A stretch of DNA of 64,000 nt from Leucobacter ruminantium (lineage in GTDB: Bacteria > Actinomycetota > Actinomycetes > Actinomycetales > Microbacteriaceae). Numbering within the stretch: the first letter of the stretch is position 1; every line of letters begins with the position of its first letter. Below, piece by piece: positions 57,479-64,000 of this stretch. The position numbers and the translations under genes are program-made. A model generated the notes under the pieces. It worked only from the letters and a program-made list of their open reading frames with translations. It searched no databases and was not told where the DNA came from. The DNA lies in assembly GCF_017565705.1 (NCBI RefSeq), contig NZ_JAGDYL010000006.1, forward strand, positions 62,001 through 126,000, given 5' to 3'.

Positions 57479-60205
57479 TCAGGCCTCGCCGCCCGCGCCG
57501 CCGGTCGTGCCGGCGTTGACGTCGTTCAAGCGGTACTTCTCGGCCGCCCGAGCCGGGATCGAGGCGTCGATCCTGCCCTGGTGAGCGAGACGCTGCAGGA
57601 CCTTCACGACGACCGACTCGCGGTCGATGCCGAAGTAGCGCCGCGCGGCCGCACGGGTGTCGGAGAAGCCGAAGCCGTCGGCACCGAGCACCGAGTAGTC
57701 GCCCGGCACGAAGGCGCGCACCAGCTCGGGCACCTGACTCGCCCAGTCGCTCACAGCGACGAACGGTCCCTCGGCCTCGGCCAGTTTCTCGGTGAGATAC
57801 GGCACGCCCGGTTCCTCGTCGAAGTGACGGAAGTTGTGGGCCTCCGCGGCGAGTCCGTCGCGCTGGAGCTCGCCCCAGCTGGTGACGCTCCACACGTCGG
57901 CCGCGACGCCCCAGTCCTCGGCGAGCAGCGCTTGGGCCTCGATCGCCCACGGCACGGCGACGCCCGACGCGAGGATCTGCGCGGGGATGCCGTCGCCGCT
58001 CGCGGGGCTCACCCTGTGGATGCCGCGGACGATGCCGTCCACGTCCACGTTCTCGGGCTCCGCGGGGTGCACGATGGGCTCGTTGTACACGGTGATGTAG
58101 TACATCACGTTCGGGTCGGGGTGCTCTCCGCCGTACATGCGGTCGATGCCCGAGCGCATGATGTGGCCGATCTCGTAGCCGTACGCCGGATCGTAGGCGA
58201 CGACGGCGGGGTTCGTCGCCGCGAGGGCGAGCGAGTGGCCGTCGGCGTGCTGCAGGCCCTCGCCCGTGAGCGTCGTGCGGCCTGCGGTCGCGCCGATCAC
58301 GAAGCCGCGCGCCATCTGATCGCCCGCAGCCCACATGGCGTCGCCCGTGCGCTGGAAGCCGAACATCGAGTAGAAGATGTAGACGGGGATGAGCGGCTCG
58401 CCCTGCGTGGCGTAGGAGGTGCCGACAGCGGTGAGCGCGGCGTTCGCGCCGGCCTCGTTGATGCCGACGTGCAGCAGCACGCCCTGCGGGCTCTCCTTGT
58501 AGGCGAGCAGCAGCTCGCGGTCGACCGACACGTAGTTCTGCCCGTGCGGGTTGTAGATCTTCGACGTGGGGAAGTAGGAGTCCATGCCGAAGGTGCGCGC
58601 CTCGTCGGGGATGATCGGCACGATCCGGTCGCCGATGCCCTTGTCGCGCATGAGATCCTTGAGCAGGCGCACGAACACCATCGTGGTCGCGGCCTCCTGC
58701 GTGCCGGATCCCTTCGCGGCGATCGCGTAGCTCTTCTTCTCGGGAAGCGCCAGCGTCCGCGACTTCGTGCGGCGCTCGGGCAGGTATCCGCCGAGCTCGC
58801 GACGGCGCTCGTGGATGTACTTGATGGTCGGGTTGTCGTCGCCCGGGTGGTAATAGGGCGGAAGGTAGGGGTTCTCCTCGAGCGTCGCATCGCTGATCGG
58901 GATGTGCATGGCGTCGCGGAACATCTTCAGATCCTCGAGCGTCATCTTCTTCATCTGATGCGTCGCGTTGCGGCCGGCGAAGTGCGGGCCGAGACCGTAG
59001 CCCTTGATCGTCTTCGCAAGGATGACGGTGGGGCGGCCCTTGTGCTCGACCGCCGCCTTGAACGCCGAATAGACCTTGCGGTAATCGTGGCCGCCGCGGC
59101 GCAGACCCCACACCTGGTCGTCGGTGTAGTCCTCGACGAGCTTCAGTGCGCGCTCGTCCTTACCGAAGAAGTGGTTGCGGACGTAGGCGCCGTTCTCGGC
59201 CTTGTAGGTCTGGTAGTCGCCGTCGGGCGTCGTGTTCATGACGTTGAGCAGCGCACCCTCGGTGTCGCGGGCGAGCAGGTCGTCCCACTCGCGGCCCCAG
59301 ATCACCTTGATGACGTTCCAGCCGGCGCCGCGGAAGAAGCTCTCGAGCTCCTGGATGATCTTGCCGTTGCCGCGCACAGGGCCGTCGAGGCGCTGCAGGT
59401 TGCAGTTGATCACGAAGTTCAGGTTGTCGAGGCCCTCGTTCGCCGCGACCTGCAGCTGTCCGCGGCTCTCGACCTCGTCCATCTCGCCGTCGCCGAGGAA
59501 GGCCCACACCTGCTGGTCGGAGCAGTCCTTGATGCCGCGGTTGGTGAGGTACTTGTTGAGCTGCGCCTGGTAGATCGCGTTGATCGGGCCGAGACCCATC
59601 GACACGGTGGGGAACTGCCAGAAGTCGGGCAGGAGGCGCGGGTGCGGGTAGCTCGGCAGGCCGTTGGGCGCCTGCGACTTCTCCTGGCGGAAGCCGTCGA
59701 GCTGCTGCTCGCTCAGGCGGCCCTCGAGAAAGGCGCGGGCGTACATGCCGGGGGAGGCGTGCCCCTGGATGAAGATCTGGTCGCCGCCGCCCGGGTGGTC
59801 CTGGCCGCGGAAGAAGTGGTTGAAGCCGACCTCGTAGAGCGAGGCGGCCGAGGCGTAGGTCGAGATGTGACCGCCGACGCCGATGCCCGGGCGCTGGGCG
59901 CGGTGCACGGTCATCGCCGCGTTCCAGCGCAGCCAGTGACGGTACTCGCGCTCGGTGCTCTCATCGCCCGGGAACTCGGGCTCGTCCTCGCTCGCGATCG
60001 TGTTGACGTAGTCGGTCGTCGGCACCATCGGCACGTTCAGGTGCAGCTGGCGCGACCGGTCGAGCAGACTGGTCATGATCTCCCGACCCCGGCCCGCTCC
60101 GCGCTCGTCGACGACAGCGTCGAGCGATTCCCGCCACTCTGCGGTCTCCTGCGGATCGATGTCGTCGTGGTCCGGCGCGTAGGGATCCTGAGTGTTCACA
60201 GCCAA
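57479..60205 (-). CDS. aceE: Pyruvate dehydrogenase E1 component, homodimeric
   Basis: Decarboxylates pyruvate within the pyruvate dehydrogenase complex, giving acetyl groups for the fab pathway next door. The protein has about 908 residues, normal for the single-chain E1. The thiamine-diphosphate motif [12 protein letters not shown] runs to [13 protein letters not shown] near residue 250. Other family segments are [11 protein letters not shown]-like [28 protein letters not shown] and the C-terminal [18 protein letters not shown]. The TTG at 60205 was chosen because it follows TTGGAG by eight bases and gives AVNTQDPY, the usual opening. ATG 60226 and GTG 60199 are alternatives. Confidence 0.95.
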   Translation of the reverse strand: MAVNTQDPYAPDHDDIDPQETAEWRESLDAVVDERGAGRGREIMTSLLDRSRQLHLNVPMVPTTDYVNTIASEDEPEFPGDESTEREYRHWLRWNAAMTVHRAQRPGIGVGGHISTYASAASLYEVGFNHFFRGQDHPGGGDQIFIQGHASPGMYARAFLEGRLSEQQLDGFRQEKSQAPNGLPSYPHPRLLPDFWQFPTVSMGLGPINAIYQAQLNKYLTNRGIKDCSDQQVWAFLGDGEMDEVESRGQLQVAANEGLDNLNFVINCNLQRLDGPVRGNGKIIQELESFFRGAGWNVIKVIWGREWDDLLARDTEGALLNVMNTTPDGDYQTYKAENGAYVRNHFFGKDERALKLVEDYTDDQVWGLRRGGHDYRKVYSAFKAAVEHKGRPTVILAKTIKGYGLGPHFAGRNATHQMKKMTLEDLKMFRDAMHIPISDATLEENPYLPPYYHPGDDNPTIKYIHERRRELGGYLPERRTKSRTLALPEKKSYAIAAKGSGTQEAATTMVFVRLLKDLMRDKGIGDRIVPIIPDEARTFGMDSYFPTSKIYNPHGQNYVSVDRELLLAYKESPQGVLLHVGINEAGANAALTAVGTSYATQGEPLIPVYIFYSMFGFQRTGDAMWAAGDQMARGFVIGATAGRTTLTGEGLQHADGHSLALAATNPAVVAYDPAYGYEIGHIMRSGIDRMYGGEHPDPNVMYYITVYNEPIVHPAEPENVDVDGIVRGIHRVSPASGDGIPAQILASGVAVPWAIEAQALLAEDWGVAADVWSVTSWGELQRDGLAAEAHNFRHFDEEPGVPYLTEKLAEAEGPFVAVSDWASQVPELVRAFVPGDYSVLGADGFGFSDTRAAARRYFGIDRESVVVKVLQRLAHQGRIDASIPARAAEKYRLNDVNAGTTGGAGGEA

Positions 60206-60305
60206 GATTGATGCTCCAATCACCATGTTGCGTGCCGGTGGCGCGCGGGTTGATGCGCGGACGCGGGGCACTGCGACAGCTCGCGGGATTCGCGTGCTGC
60301 GCTCC

Positions 60306-60311
60306 AGACTA
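60306..60311 (-). promoter_or_regulatory. Possible -10 element for aceE
   Basis: TAGTCT on the minus strand, predicting a leader of about 100 bases before the aceE start. The rest of the 290-bp gap between aceE and the peroxiredoxin gene shows no further gene. Confidence 0.35.
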
Positions 60312-60436
60312 GCGAAGTTCCACGGCAAAACACGCAATTCCGTTGTCGAGAGTGTCACAACGGCACAATCCTCGTCGGTGCGCCGTCGGCAGCGCGGGCG
60401 GCGGTGCGGGCTACGGTGCGGCGGCCCATGCGGGAG

Positions 60437-60442
60437 TAGCCT
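60437..60442 (+). promoter_or_regulatory. Possible -10 element for the peroxiredoxin gene
   Basis: TAGCCT, 53 bases before ATG 60496; the leader contains the ribosome-binding site ACAGGAGA. Confidence 0.4.
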
Positions 60443-60495
60443 GGGGGAGACCCCACCGCAACGATGGCGCCGCGGGCGCCGGAACAGGAGACCCC

Positions 60496-60957
60496 ATGGT
60501 CATCGAGGTCGGCGCCCAGGCGCCCGATTTCACGCTGTCCGATCAGCACGGCGAGGAGCTCACGCTCTCCGAACTCGTCGAAGAGGGCCCGGTCGCCCTC
60601 GTCTTCTTCCCGCTGGCTTTCTCGGGCATCTGCACGGGGGAGCTGTGCGAGCTGCGCGACAACATCTCCGTCTTCGCCGACAGCTCCGTGCGCCTGCTCG
60701 GCATCTCCGTCGACTCGGTCTGGGCGCTGAAGGCGTGGGCCGCGCAGGAGGGCTACGAGTTCTCGATCCTCTCCGATTTCTGGCCGCACGGCGCGGTGGC
60801 GCAGCAGTACGGCGCGTTCGTCGAGGAGCGAGGGATCGCCACGCGCGCGACCGTGCTGATCGGCGAGGACCGGCGCGTGCTCGCCTCGTTCGAGACGGCG
60901 CCGGGGGAGGCGCGCGACTTCGCCTCCTACCGCGAGGCGATCGAGGCGCTGGGTTAG
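60496..60957 (+). CDS. Peroxiredoxin, AhpE/Bcp-like
   Basis: Reduces peroxides through a reactive cysteine. The 153 residues have [18 protein letters not shown] with peroxidatic Cys46. The flanking sequence (FPLAF.GIC.GEL) is that of mycobacterial AhpE. A second Cys51 five residues later matches the resolving cysteine position of Bcp-type enzymes, so a local disulfide mechanism is possible. ATG 60496 follows ACAGGAGA. Confidence 0.9.
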   Translation: MVIEVGAQAPDFTLSDQHGEELTLSELVEEGPVALVFFPLAFSGICTGELCELRDNISVFADSSVRLLGISVDSVWALKAWAAQEGYEFSILSDFWPHGAVAQQYGAFVEERGIATRATVLIGEDRRVLASFETAPGEARDFASYREAIEALG

Positions 60958-61069
60958 GGATCCCTCGCCTTCGCGAGCGGCGCTCGCACACTGGGGACCG
61001 GCGCGCCTCGCCCGATTCGCGGCGGCGGTGCCGGTTCCCCTATGCTGAGGTGGTCCGTTTCGCGGGCGC

Positions 61070-61143
61070 GCGCCTGTAGCTCAGTTGGTTAGAGCATCTC
61101 GTTTACACCGAGAGGGTCGGGGGTTCGAGTCCCTCCGGGCGCA
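61070..61143 (+). tRNA. tRNA-Val (UAC anticodon)
   Basis: Cloverleaf with acceptor GCGCCTG/CGGGCGC, D-arm GCTCAGTTGGTTAGAGC, anticodon stem TCTCG/CGAGA around loop TTTACAC (anticodon TAC at 61104-61106) and a T-arm with GGTTCGAGTCC. CCA is not encoded (CTC follows the discriminator A). A likely -10 TATGCT is at 61041-61046. Confidence 0.93.
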
Positions 61144-61203
61144 CTCACTCGCTTCGGGGCCGGATTCTGCCGGGTTACGTCGGGTCTTCCTAGCGGCCAG
61201 GGA

Positions 61204-61479
61204 TCAGCGGTCGTAGCGACCCGAGGCGATCGCACGCTCCCGCTTCTTCGCCGCTTCCTCCTCACGGTTCTTCGGGGGAGTCCGCGCCACCAGTCCGTCG
61301 AGCAGGCGCTGGGTGGACCCGGCGATCTCGTCGACCGCCAGGTCGAACGCCTCGCGATTCGCCTGCGACGGCTTGGTCGTGCCCGCGATCTTGCGCACGT
61401 ACTGCAGAGCGGCGGCGCGCACCTCGTCGGTCGTCGCCGCGGGCTCGAAGTTGTGGAGAGTGTGAATGCTGCGACACAT
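61204..61479 (-). CDS. DUF2277 family protein
   Basis: 91 residues opening MCRSIHTLHNFEP and containing DEVRAAALQYVRKIAGTTKPSQANREAF, the pattern of DUF2277, a small conserved family of unknown function. The C-terminal ~25 residues are basic and charged (KNREEEAAKKRERAIASGRYDR). A leaderless promoter fixes ATG 61479. Confidence 0.8.
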   Translation of the reverse strand: MCRSIHTLHNFEPAATTDEVRAAALQYVRKIAGTTKPSQANREAFDLAVDEIAGSTQRLLDGLVARTPPKNREEEAAKKRERAIASGRYDR

Positions 61480-61485
61480 ACCCTC

Positions 61486-61491
61486 ACGGTA
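61486..61491 (-). promoter_or_regulatory. Leaderless -10 element for the DUF2277 gene
   Basis: TACCGT on the minus strand lies six bases before ATG 61479. The six bases (GAGGGT) would be poor as a ribosome-binding site at this distance. Confidence 0.5.
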
Positions 61492-61554
61492 CGCCCGCGG
61501 GCTGCGTAGGGGAAGGAGCCGAGCGGGCCTTCCCGATCTAATTTGACATAATAT

Positions 61555-61822
61555 AGATTATCGGTGATTGTGGCGCGGAGCGCATCATCTCCTTGGAATA
61601 CGTTTCCATCCGCCACAATCACCGATAATCTGCGGCCGAGATCAGCAGCAGACCGATGATTGCAGTGCGGTGCACGTCACCTCCACGGAATACGTTTCCG
61701 TTCGCCGCAATCACCGATAATCTACGGCCGAGATCAGCGGGCAAACCGGCGGTTGTGGCGAGGTGCGTGCCACCTCCTTGGAATACGTTTCCGTTCGCCG
61801 CAATCACCGATCATCTACCCGC
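61555..61822. repeat. Three tandem ~92-bp hairpin repeats
   Basis: Three imperfect copies at a period of 92-93 bp. The block GGAATACGTTTCC begins at 61595, 61687 and 61780 in the three units. Each unit ends with CACAATCACCGATAATCT or a close variant and GGCCGAGATCAGC. In unit 1 two 21-base arms (61555-61575 and 61611-61631) are perfectly complementary around a 35-base loop; in units 2 and 3 the left arm has decayed. The 5' flank is unusually AT-rich (TTGACATAATATAG). No gene is recognised. On the minus strand the block reads as a repeated peptide (IAANGNVFQGG), which is probably incidental. Confidence 0.8.
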
Positions 61823-61876
61823 CGGAGTCGGCGAGCAAAGCGTTAGCCGGTGCGCAACCAGAATTTCGGCGCTCGC

Positions 61877-62665
61877 TCAGCGCGGCTCGGCGAGCAGCAT
61901 GACGGTGCGCGTGGCGAACGCACTCATGCTGAAGGCGCCCAGCTGGCCCACGCCGAGCATGAGGTCGGTGTCCCCGCTCGACACGGCGACGACCAGCATG
62001 ACGAGCGCAATGGCCAGAAGCACCCAAGCTGACATAACGAGAACGATCGCGATCAACCGCCCCATCACCGCGCTTCGCCCGCTCGACAGCGGTCGGATCA
62101 GCGCCGCCGCGGCGAAGCCCGCCACGCCGAGCGCGATCGCACCGAACACGTCGCTCGGGCGATGCCACCCGTAGGCCAGCAGTTGCCAGGCGACCACGGA
62201 GAGCAGCACCGCTCCCCCGAGCGCGGTGAACCCTCGCGCCACGGCAGGAACCGCCCAGATGAGCGCCGCGACCAGCACCGTGAACGTCGTCATGTGCCCG
62301 CTCGGGAAGGTGTTGGGCGCGTCGAGTTCGAAGAGTTCCGGCCGCGACAGCACCCGCAGTTTCAGCAACTGCGACGCTCCGATCGCCACTCCAGACACCG
62401 CGACCACGCCGATCGCCCTGCGCCAACCGTGAGTGGCCAGCGCGAGCAGGCCGATGACCGCGAGGGCGATCGCGATCCCCGCCTCCGAGACGAGGTTCAG
62501 CGGGGGCGGCGGGTTCGTCGTGAACTCCGCCGCGTCGAGCACGGTGGCCTCCGCGCGCTGCCCGAGCGCGCTCTGCACGCCGAGCAGATACGACGCTCCC
62601 CCGACCGCGGTCCAGAACAGCGAGAACCAGAGGGCGCGCCGGCGCGAACCAGGGCGAGCGCTCAC
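61877..62665 (-). CDS. PAP2-superfamily phosphatase, membrane-bound
   Basis: A 262-residue integral membrane protein with about seven helices and the acid phosphatase motifs in order: KLRVLSRPE near residue 110, PSGHMT near residue 125, and YGWHRPSDVFGA near residue 170 (His and Asp of the third motif). Substrates of the family are lipid phosphates such as undecaprenyl diphosphate or phosphatidate; which applies here is unknown. The start GTG 62665 overlaps the methyltransferase stop. The helix bundle extends about 60 residues past motif 3. Confidence 0.85.
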   Translation of the reverse strand: MSARPGSRRRALWFSLFWTAVGGASYLLGVQSALGQRAEATVLDAAEFTTNPPPPLNLVSEAGIAIALAVIGLLALATHGWRRAIGVVAVSGVAIGASQLLKLRVLSRPELFELDAPNTFPSGHMTTFTVLVAALIWAVPAVARGFTALGGAVLLSVVAWQLLAYGWHRPSDVFGAIALGVAGFAAAALIRPLSSGRSAVMGRLIAIVLVMSAWVLLAIALVMLVVAVSSGDTDLMLGVGQLGAFSMSAFATRTVMLLAEPR

Positions 62666-63519
62666 GAGTCGCCCCGCTCATCTGCGGCGAGGGATCCCTC
62701 GCTCCGCCCCGAAGACGCCGTCCGAACGGCCCACAGCACGAGAGCGGCCGCCGTGGAGACGTTCAGCGAGTCCACGCCGTGCTCCATGGGGATCACGACC
62801 GAGCGCTCGGCTGAGGCGAGCGCGCGCCGCGACAGGCCGGGCCCCTCGGAGCCGAACATCAGCGCGAGGCGCTCGGGCAGGTGCCCGACGTAGTCGGCCA
62901 GGTCCTCGGCGTCGTCGCGCAGCGCGAAGGCGACGAGCTCGTACCCCTCCTCGCGGAACATCGGACCCGCCTCGCGCCAGTCGGGCAGCCTCGCCCAAGG
63001 CACCTGCAGTACGGCGCCCATGCTCACGCGCACCGCGCGACGGTAGAGCGGGTCGGCGCAGGCGGGCGACAGCAGCACGGCATCCGCGCCGAGGGCGGCC
63101 ACGGACCGGAAGATCGCACCCACGTTCGTGTGATCGGCGAGATCCTCGAGCACGACCACTCGCCGCGAAGCGCGCAGCAGCTCCGCTGGGTCGAGCGGCG
63201 CGGGCCGGTGCATCGACGCGAGTGCCCCGCGGTGCATGTGGAACCCGGTGAGCGCCTCGAGCTGCTCGGGCTCCCCTACGTACACGGTAACGTCCGGGTG
63301 CTCGACGAGCAGGGGCTCGACCCGGGGCAGCCACTCCTCGAGCAGCAGCACGGAGCGCGGCCGGTGCCCGGCCCGGAGCGCCCGCTCGATGACCTTCGGC
63401 GACTCGGCGAGGTAGAGGCCCTCCTCCGGCTCGCGTACGCGTCGCAGCGCGACGTCGGTCAGACTGGTGTAATCGGCGAGCTCGGGCGCTGCGAGGTCGT
63501 CGATGCGTCGCAGTCTCAT
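62662..63519 (-). CDS. TrmH/SpoU-family RNA 2'-O-methyltransferase
   Basis: 285 residues. An N-terminal substrate-binding domain (LAESPKVIERALRAGHRP) precedes a SPOUT knot with the three family motifs: DHTNVGAIFRSVAALG near residue 130, LMFGSEGPGLS near residue 235 and IPMEHGVDSLNVSTAAAL. It methylates ribose in tRNA or rRNA; the target cannot be read. It overlaps both neighbours (ATGA with the hydrolase, GTGA with the phosphatase). Confidence 0.9.
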   Translation of the reverse strand: MRLRRIDDLAAPELADYTSLTDVALRRVREPEEGLYLAESPKVIERALRAGHRPRSVLLLEEWLPRVEPLLVEHPDVTVYVGEPEQLEALTGFHMHRGALASMHRPAPLDPAELLRASRRVVVLEDLADHTNVGAIFRSVAALGADAVLLSPACADPLYRRAVRVSMGAVLQVPWARLPDWREAGPMFREEGYELVAFALRDDAEDLADYVGHLPERLALMFGSEGPGLSRRALASAERSVVIPMEHGVDSLNVSTAAALVLWAVRTASSGRSEGSLAADERGDS

Positions 63520-64000
63520 GCCCGAGTCTCGCCAGCGAAGGCGGCCGGCACGGCCACGGCCGACGAGGTCATGCGCGACGCCGGCGCGCCCGGCCGAGGC
63601 TCGGTCAAGAACCGCCCGATGAATGCCACCGCGTCGTCGACCGCCTCGTAGTGCACGAGGTGGCCGACGCCCGGCAGGATCCGCAGCTCGGAGCCCGGCA
63701 CGCGGTGCCGCAGGTCGAGCTGCTTCGCGAGCGGGGTGATGTCGTCGCGGTCGCCCGCGATGAGCAGCGTGGGCATCGAGAAGGAGCTCGCGAACTCGGC
63801 GACCGTGTGCGACACCGATGCGCGGAAGGCCTGCAGCAGGGTCGAGGGATCCGAGAAGGTGCTGAAGTGGCTCGCGTGCTGACCGTGGATCCAAGTCCGC
63901 AGCTCCGCGTCGCCCGTCTTCGCCATGACCTCGCTCATCACCCGCACGATGGCCGGGTTGCCGAGCAGCCCGCGAGCGGCGCGCTCGGGCAGCAGCTCCG
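63516..64000 (-). CDS. Alpha/beta hydrolase, C-terminal part
   Basis: The gene runs in from beyond the right edge; 160 residues are visible. They contain the acid strand PTLLIAGDRDDITPL (catalytic Asp) and the His motif GVGHLVHYEAVDDAVAFIGRFL of the alpha/beta-hydrolase fold. The nucleophile elbow is outside the window. The last ~20 residues form a polar tail. Substrate unknown. The visible GTG at 63947 is internal, since the frame stays open to the edge. Confidence 0.82.
   Translation of the reverse strand, partial: ELLPERAARGLLGNPAIVRVMSEVMAKTGDAELRTWIHGQHASHFSTFSDPSTLLQAFRASVSHTVAEFASSFSMPTLLIAGDRDDITPLAKQLDLRHRVPGSELRILPGVGHLVHYEAVDDAVAFIGRFLTEPRPGAPASRMTSSAVAVPAAFAGETRA

Noticed and set aside
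57581-60211. An 876-codon open frame on the plus strand opposite aceE
   Set aside because: Same reason: antisense to aceE, low-complexity composition, no family features.
61619-61807. A 62-codon minus-strand frame with the repeated peptide IAANGNVFQGG
   Set aside because: It arises from the tandem hairpin repeat. The repeat copies differ at all codon positions and there is no ribosome-binding site, so a gene is unlikely.

Overview
The window is GC-rich (roughly 70 %), gene-dense chromosomal DNA from an actinobacterium. It is most likely a member of the Microbacteriaceae, with Leucobacter as a plausible but unproven genus. Supporting signs are the actinobacterial order aceE-fasR-fabD-fabH-acpP-fabF, a coproporphyrin-type heme pathway with HemQ, an mIHF domain fused to guanylate kinase, a DUF6458 micro-protein, DtxR/IdeR-like iron boxes, and many TANNNT-type promoters placed six bases before an ATG (leaderless genes). 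No insertion sequence, prophage, CRISPR array or plasmid gene was seen. Both window edges cut a gene: aroE on the left and an alpha/beta hydrolase on the right.

Layout. 1-3.7 kb: shikimate operon (aroE end, aroC, aroK, aroB). 3.7-8.0 kb: a divergent MoxR ATPase / VWA protein pair with a third unknown gene. 8.2-15 kb: a tightly overlapping operon of a sulfonate/nitrate/taurine-type ABC importer, acetyl-CoA synthetase, O-acetylhomoserine sulfhydrylase and a CoA-binding protein, facing a short ComB-like gene. 15.7-19 kb: msrB, a thioesterase, efp-nusB, an acyltransferase and a DUF3817 protein. 19.1-27.9 kb: pyrimidine operon pyrR-pyrB-pyrC-(PH-like membrane protein)-carA-carB-pyrF, with a PyrR-binding hairpin in its leader. 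28-29.9 kb: mIHF-guanylate kinase fusion and a DMT transporter. 29.9-34.9 kb: iron-regulated siderophore import operon (binding protein, two permeases, ATPase, ferric reductase). 34.8-36 kb: 3-methyladenine glycosylase, a DUF6458 protein and a tRNA with CAU anticodon. 36.1-51.5 kb: heme and iron island (GntR regulator, hemH, hemQ, dps, efeUOB, hemA, hemE-hemY-hemC-hemD-hemB-hemL). 51.6-60.2 kb: glutamine amidotransferase, then fatty acid synthesis and aceE. 60.5-64 kb: peroxiredoxin, tRNA-Val, DUF2277 protein, a set of tandem hairpin repeats, PAP2 phosphatase, SpoU methyltransferase and a hydrolase.

How it works together. The heme island encodes every step from glutamyl-tRNA to heme by the coproporphyrin route, next to a ferrous/ferric iron importer (EfeUOB) whose DyP peroxidase needs heme and to the iron-storing Dps. 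Three promoters in this island (hemH, efeU and the divergent hemA/hemE region) share an exact 11-base element (CATCAGATCTA), in two cases inside a 27-bp dyad-like site. This is the best candidate here for an undescribed regulon. A GntR/FCD regulator transcribed divergently from hemH is the obvious candidate protein. The second striking signal is window-wide: the octamer GAGGGATC or its complement occurs about once per kilobase, against roughly two copies expected by chance, in genes and intergenic gaps alike.

All coordinates and counts were read by eye. Start codons were chosen from ribosome-binding sites, stop/start overlaps and promoter spacing.
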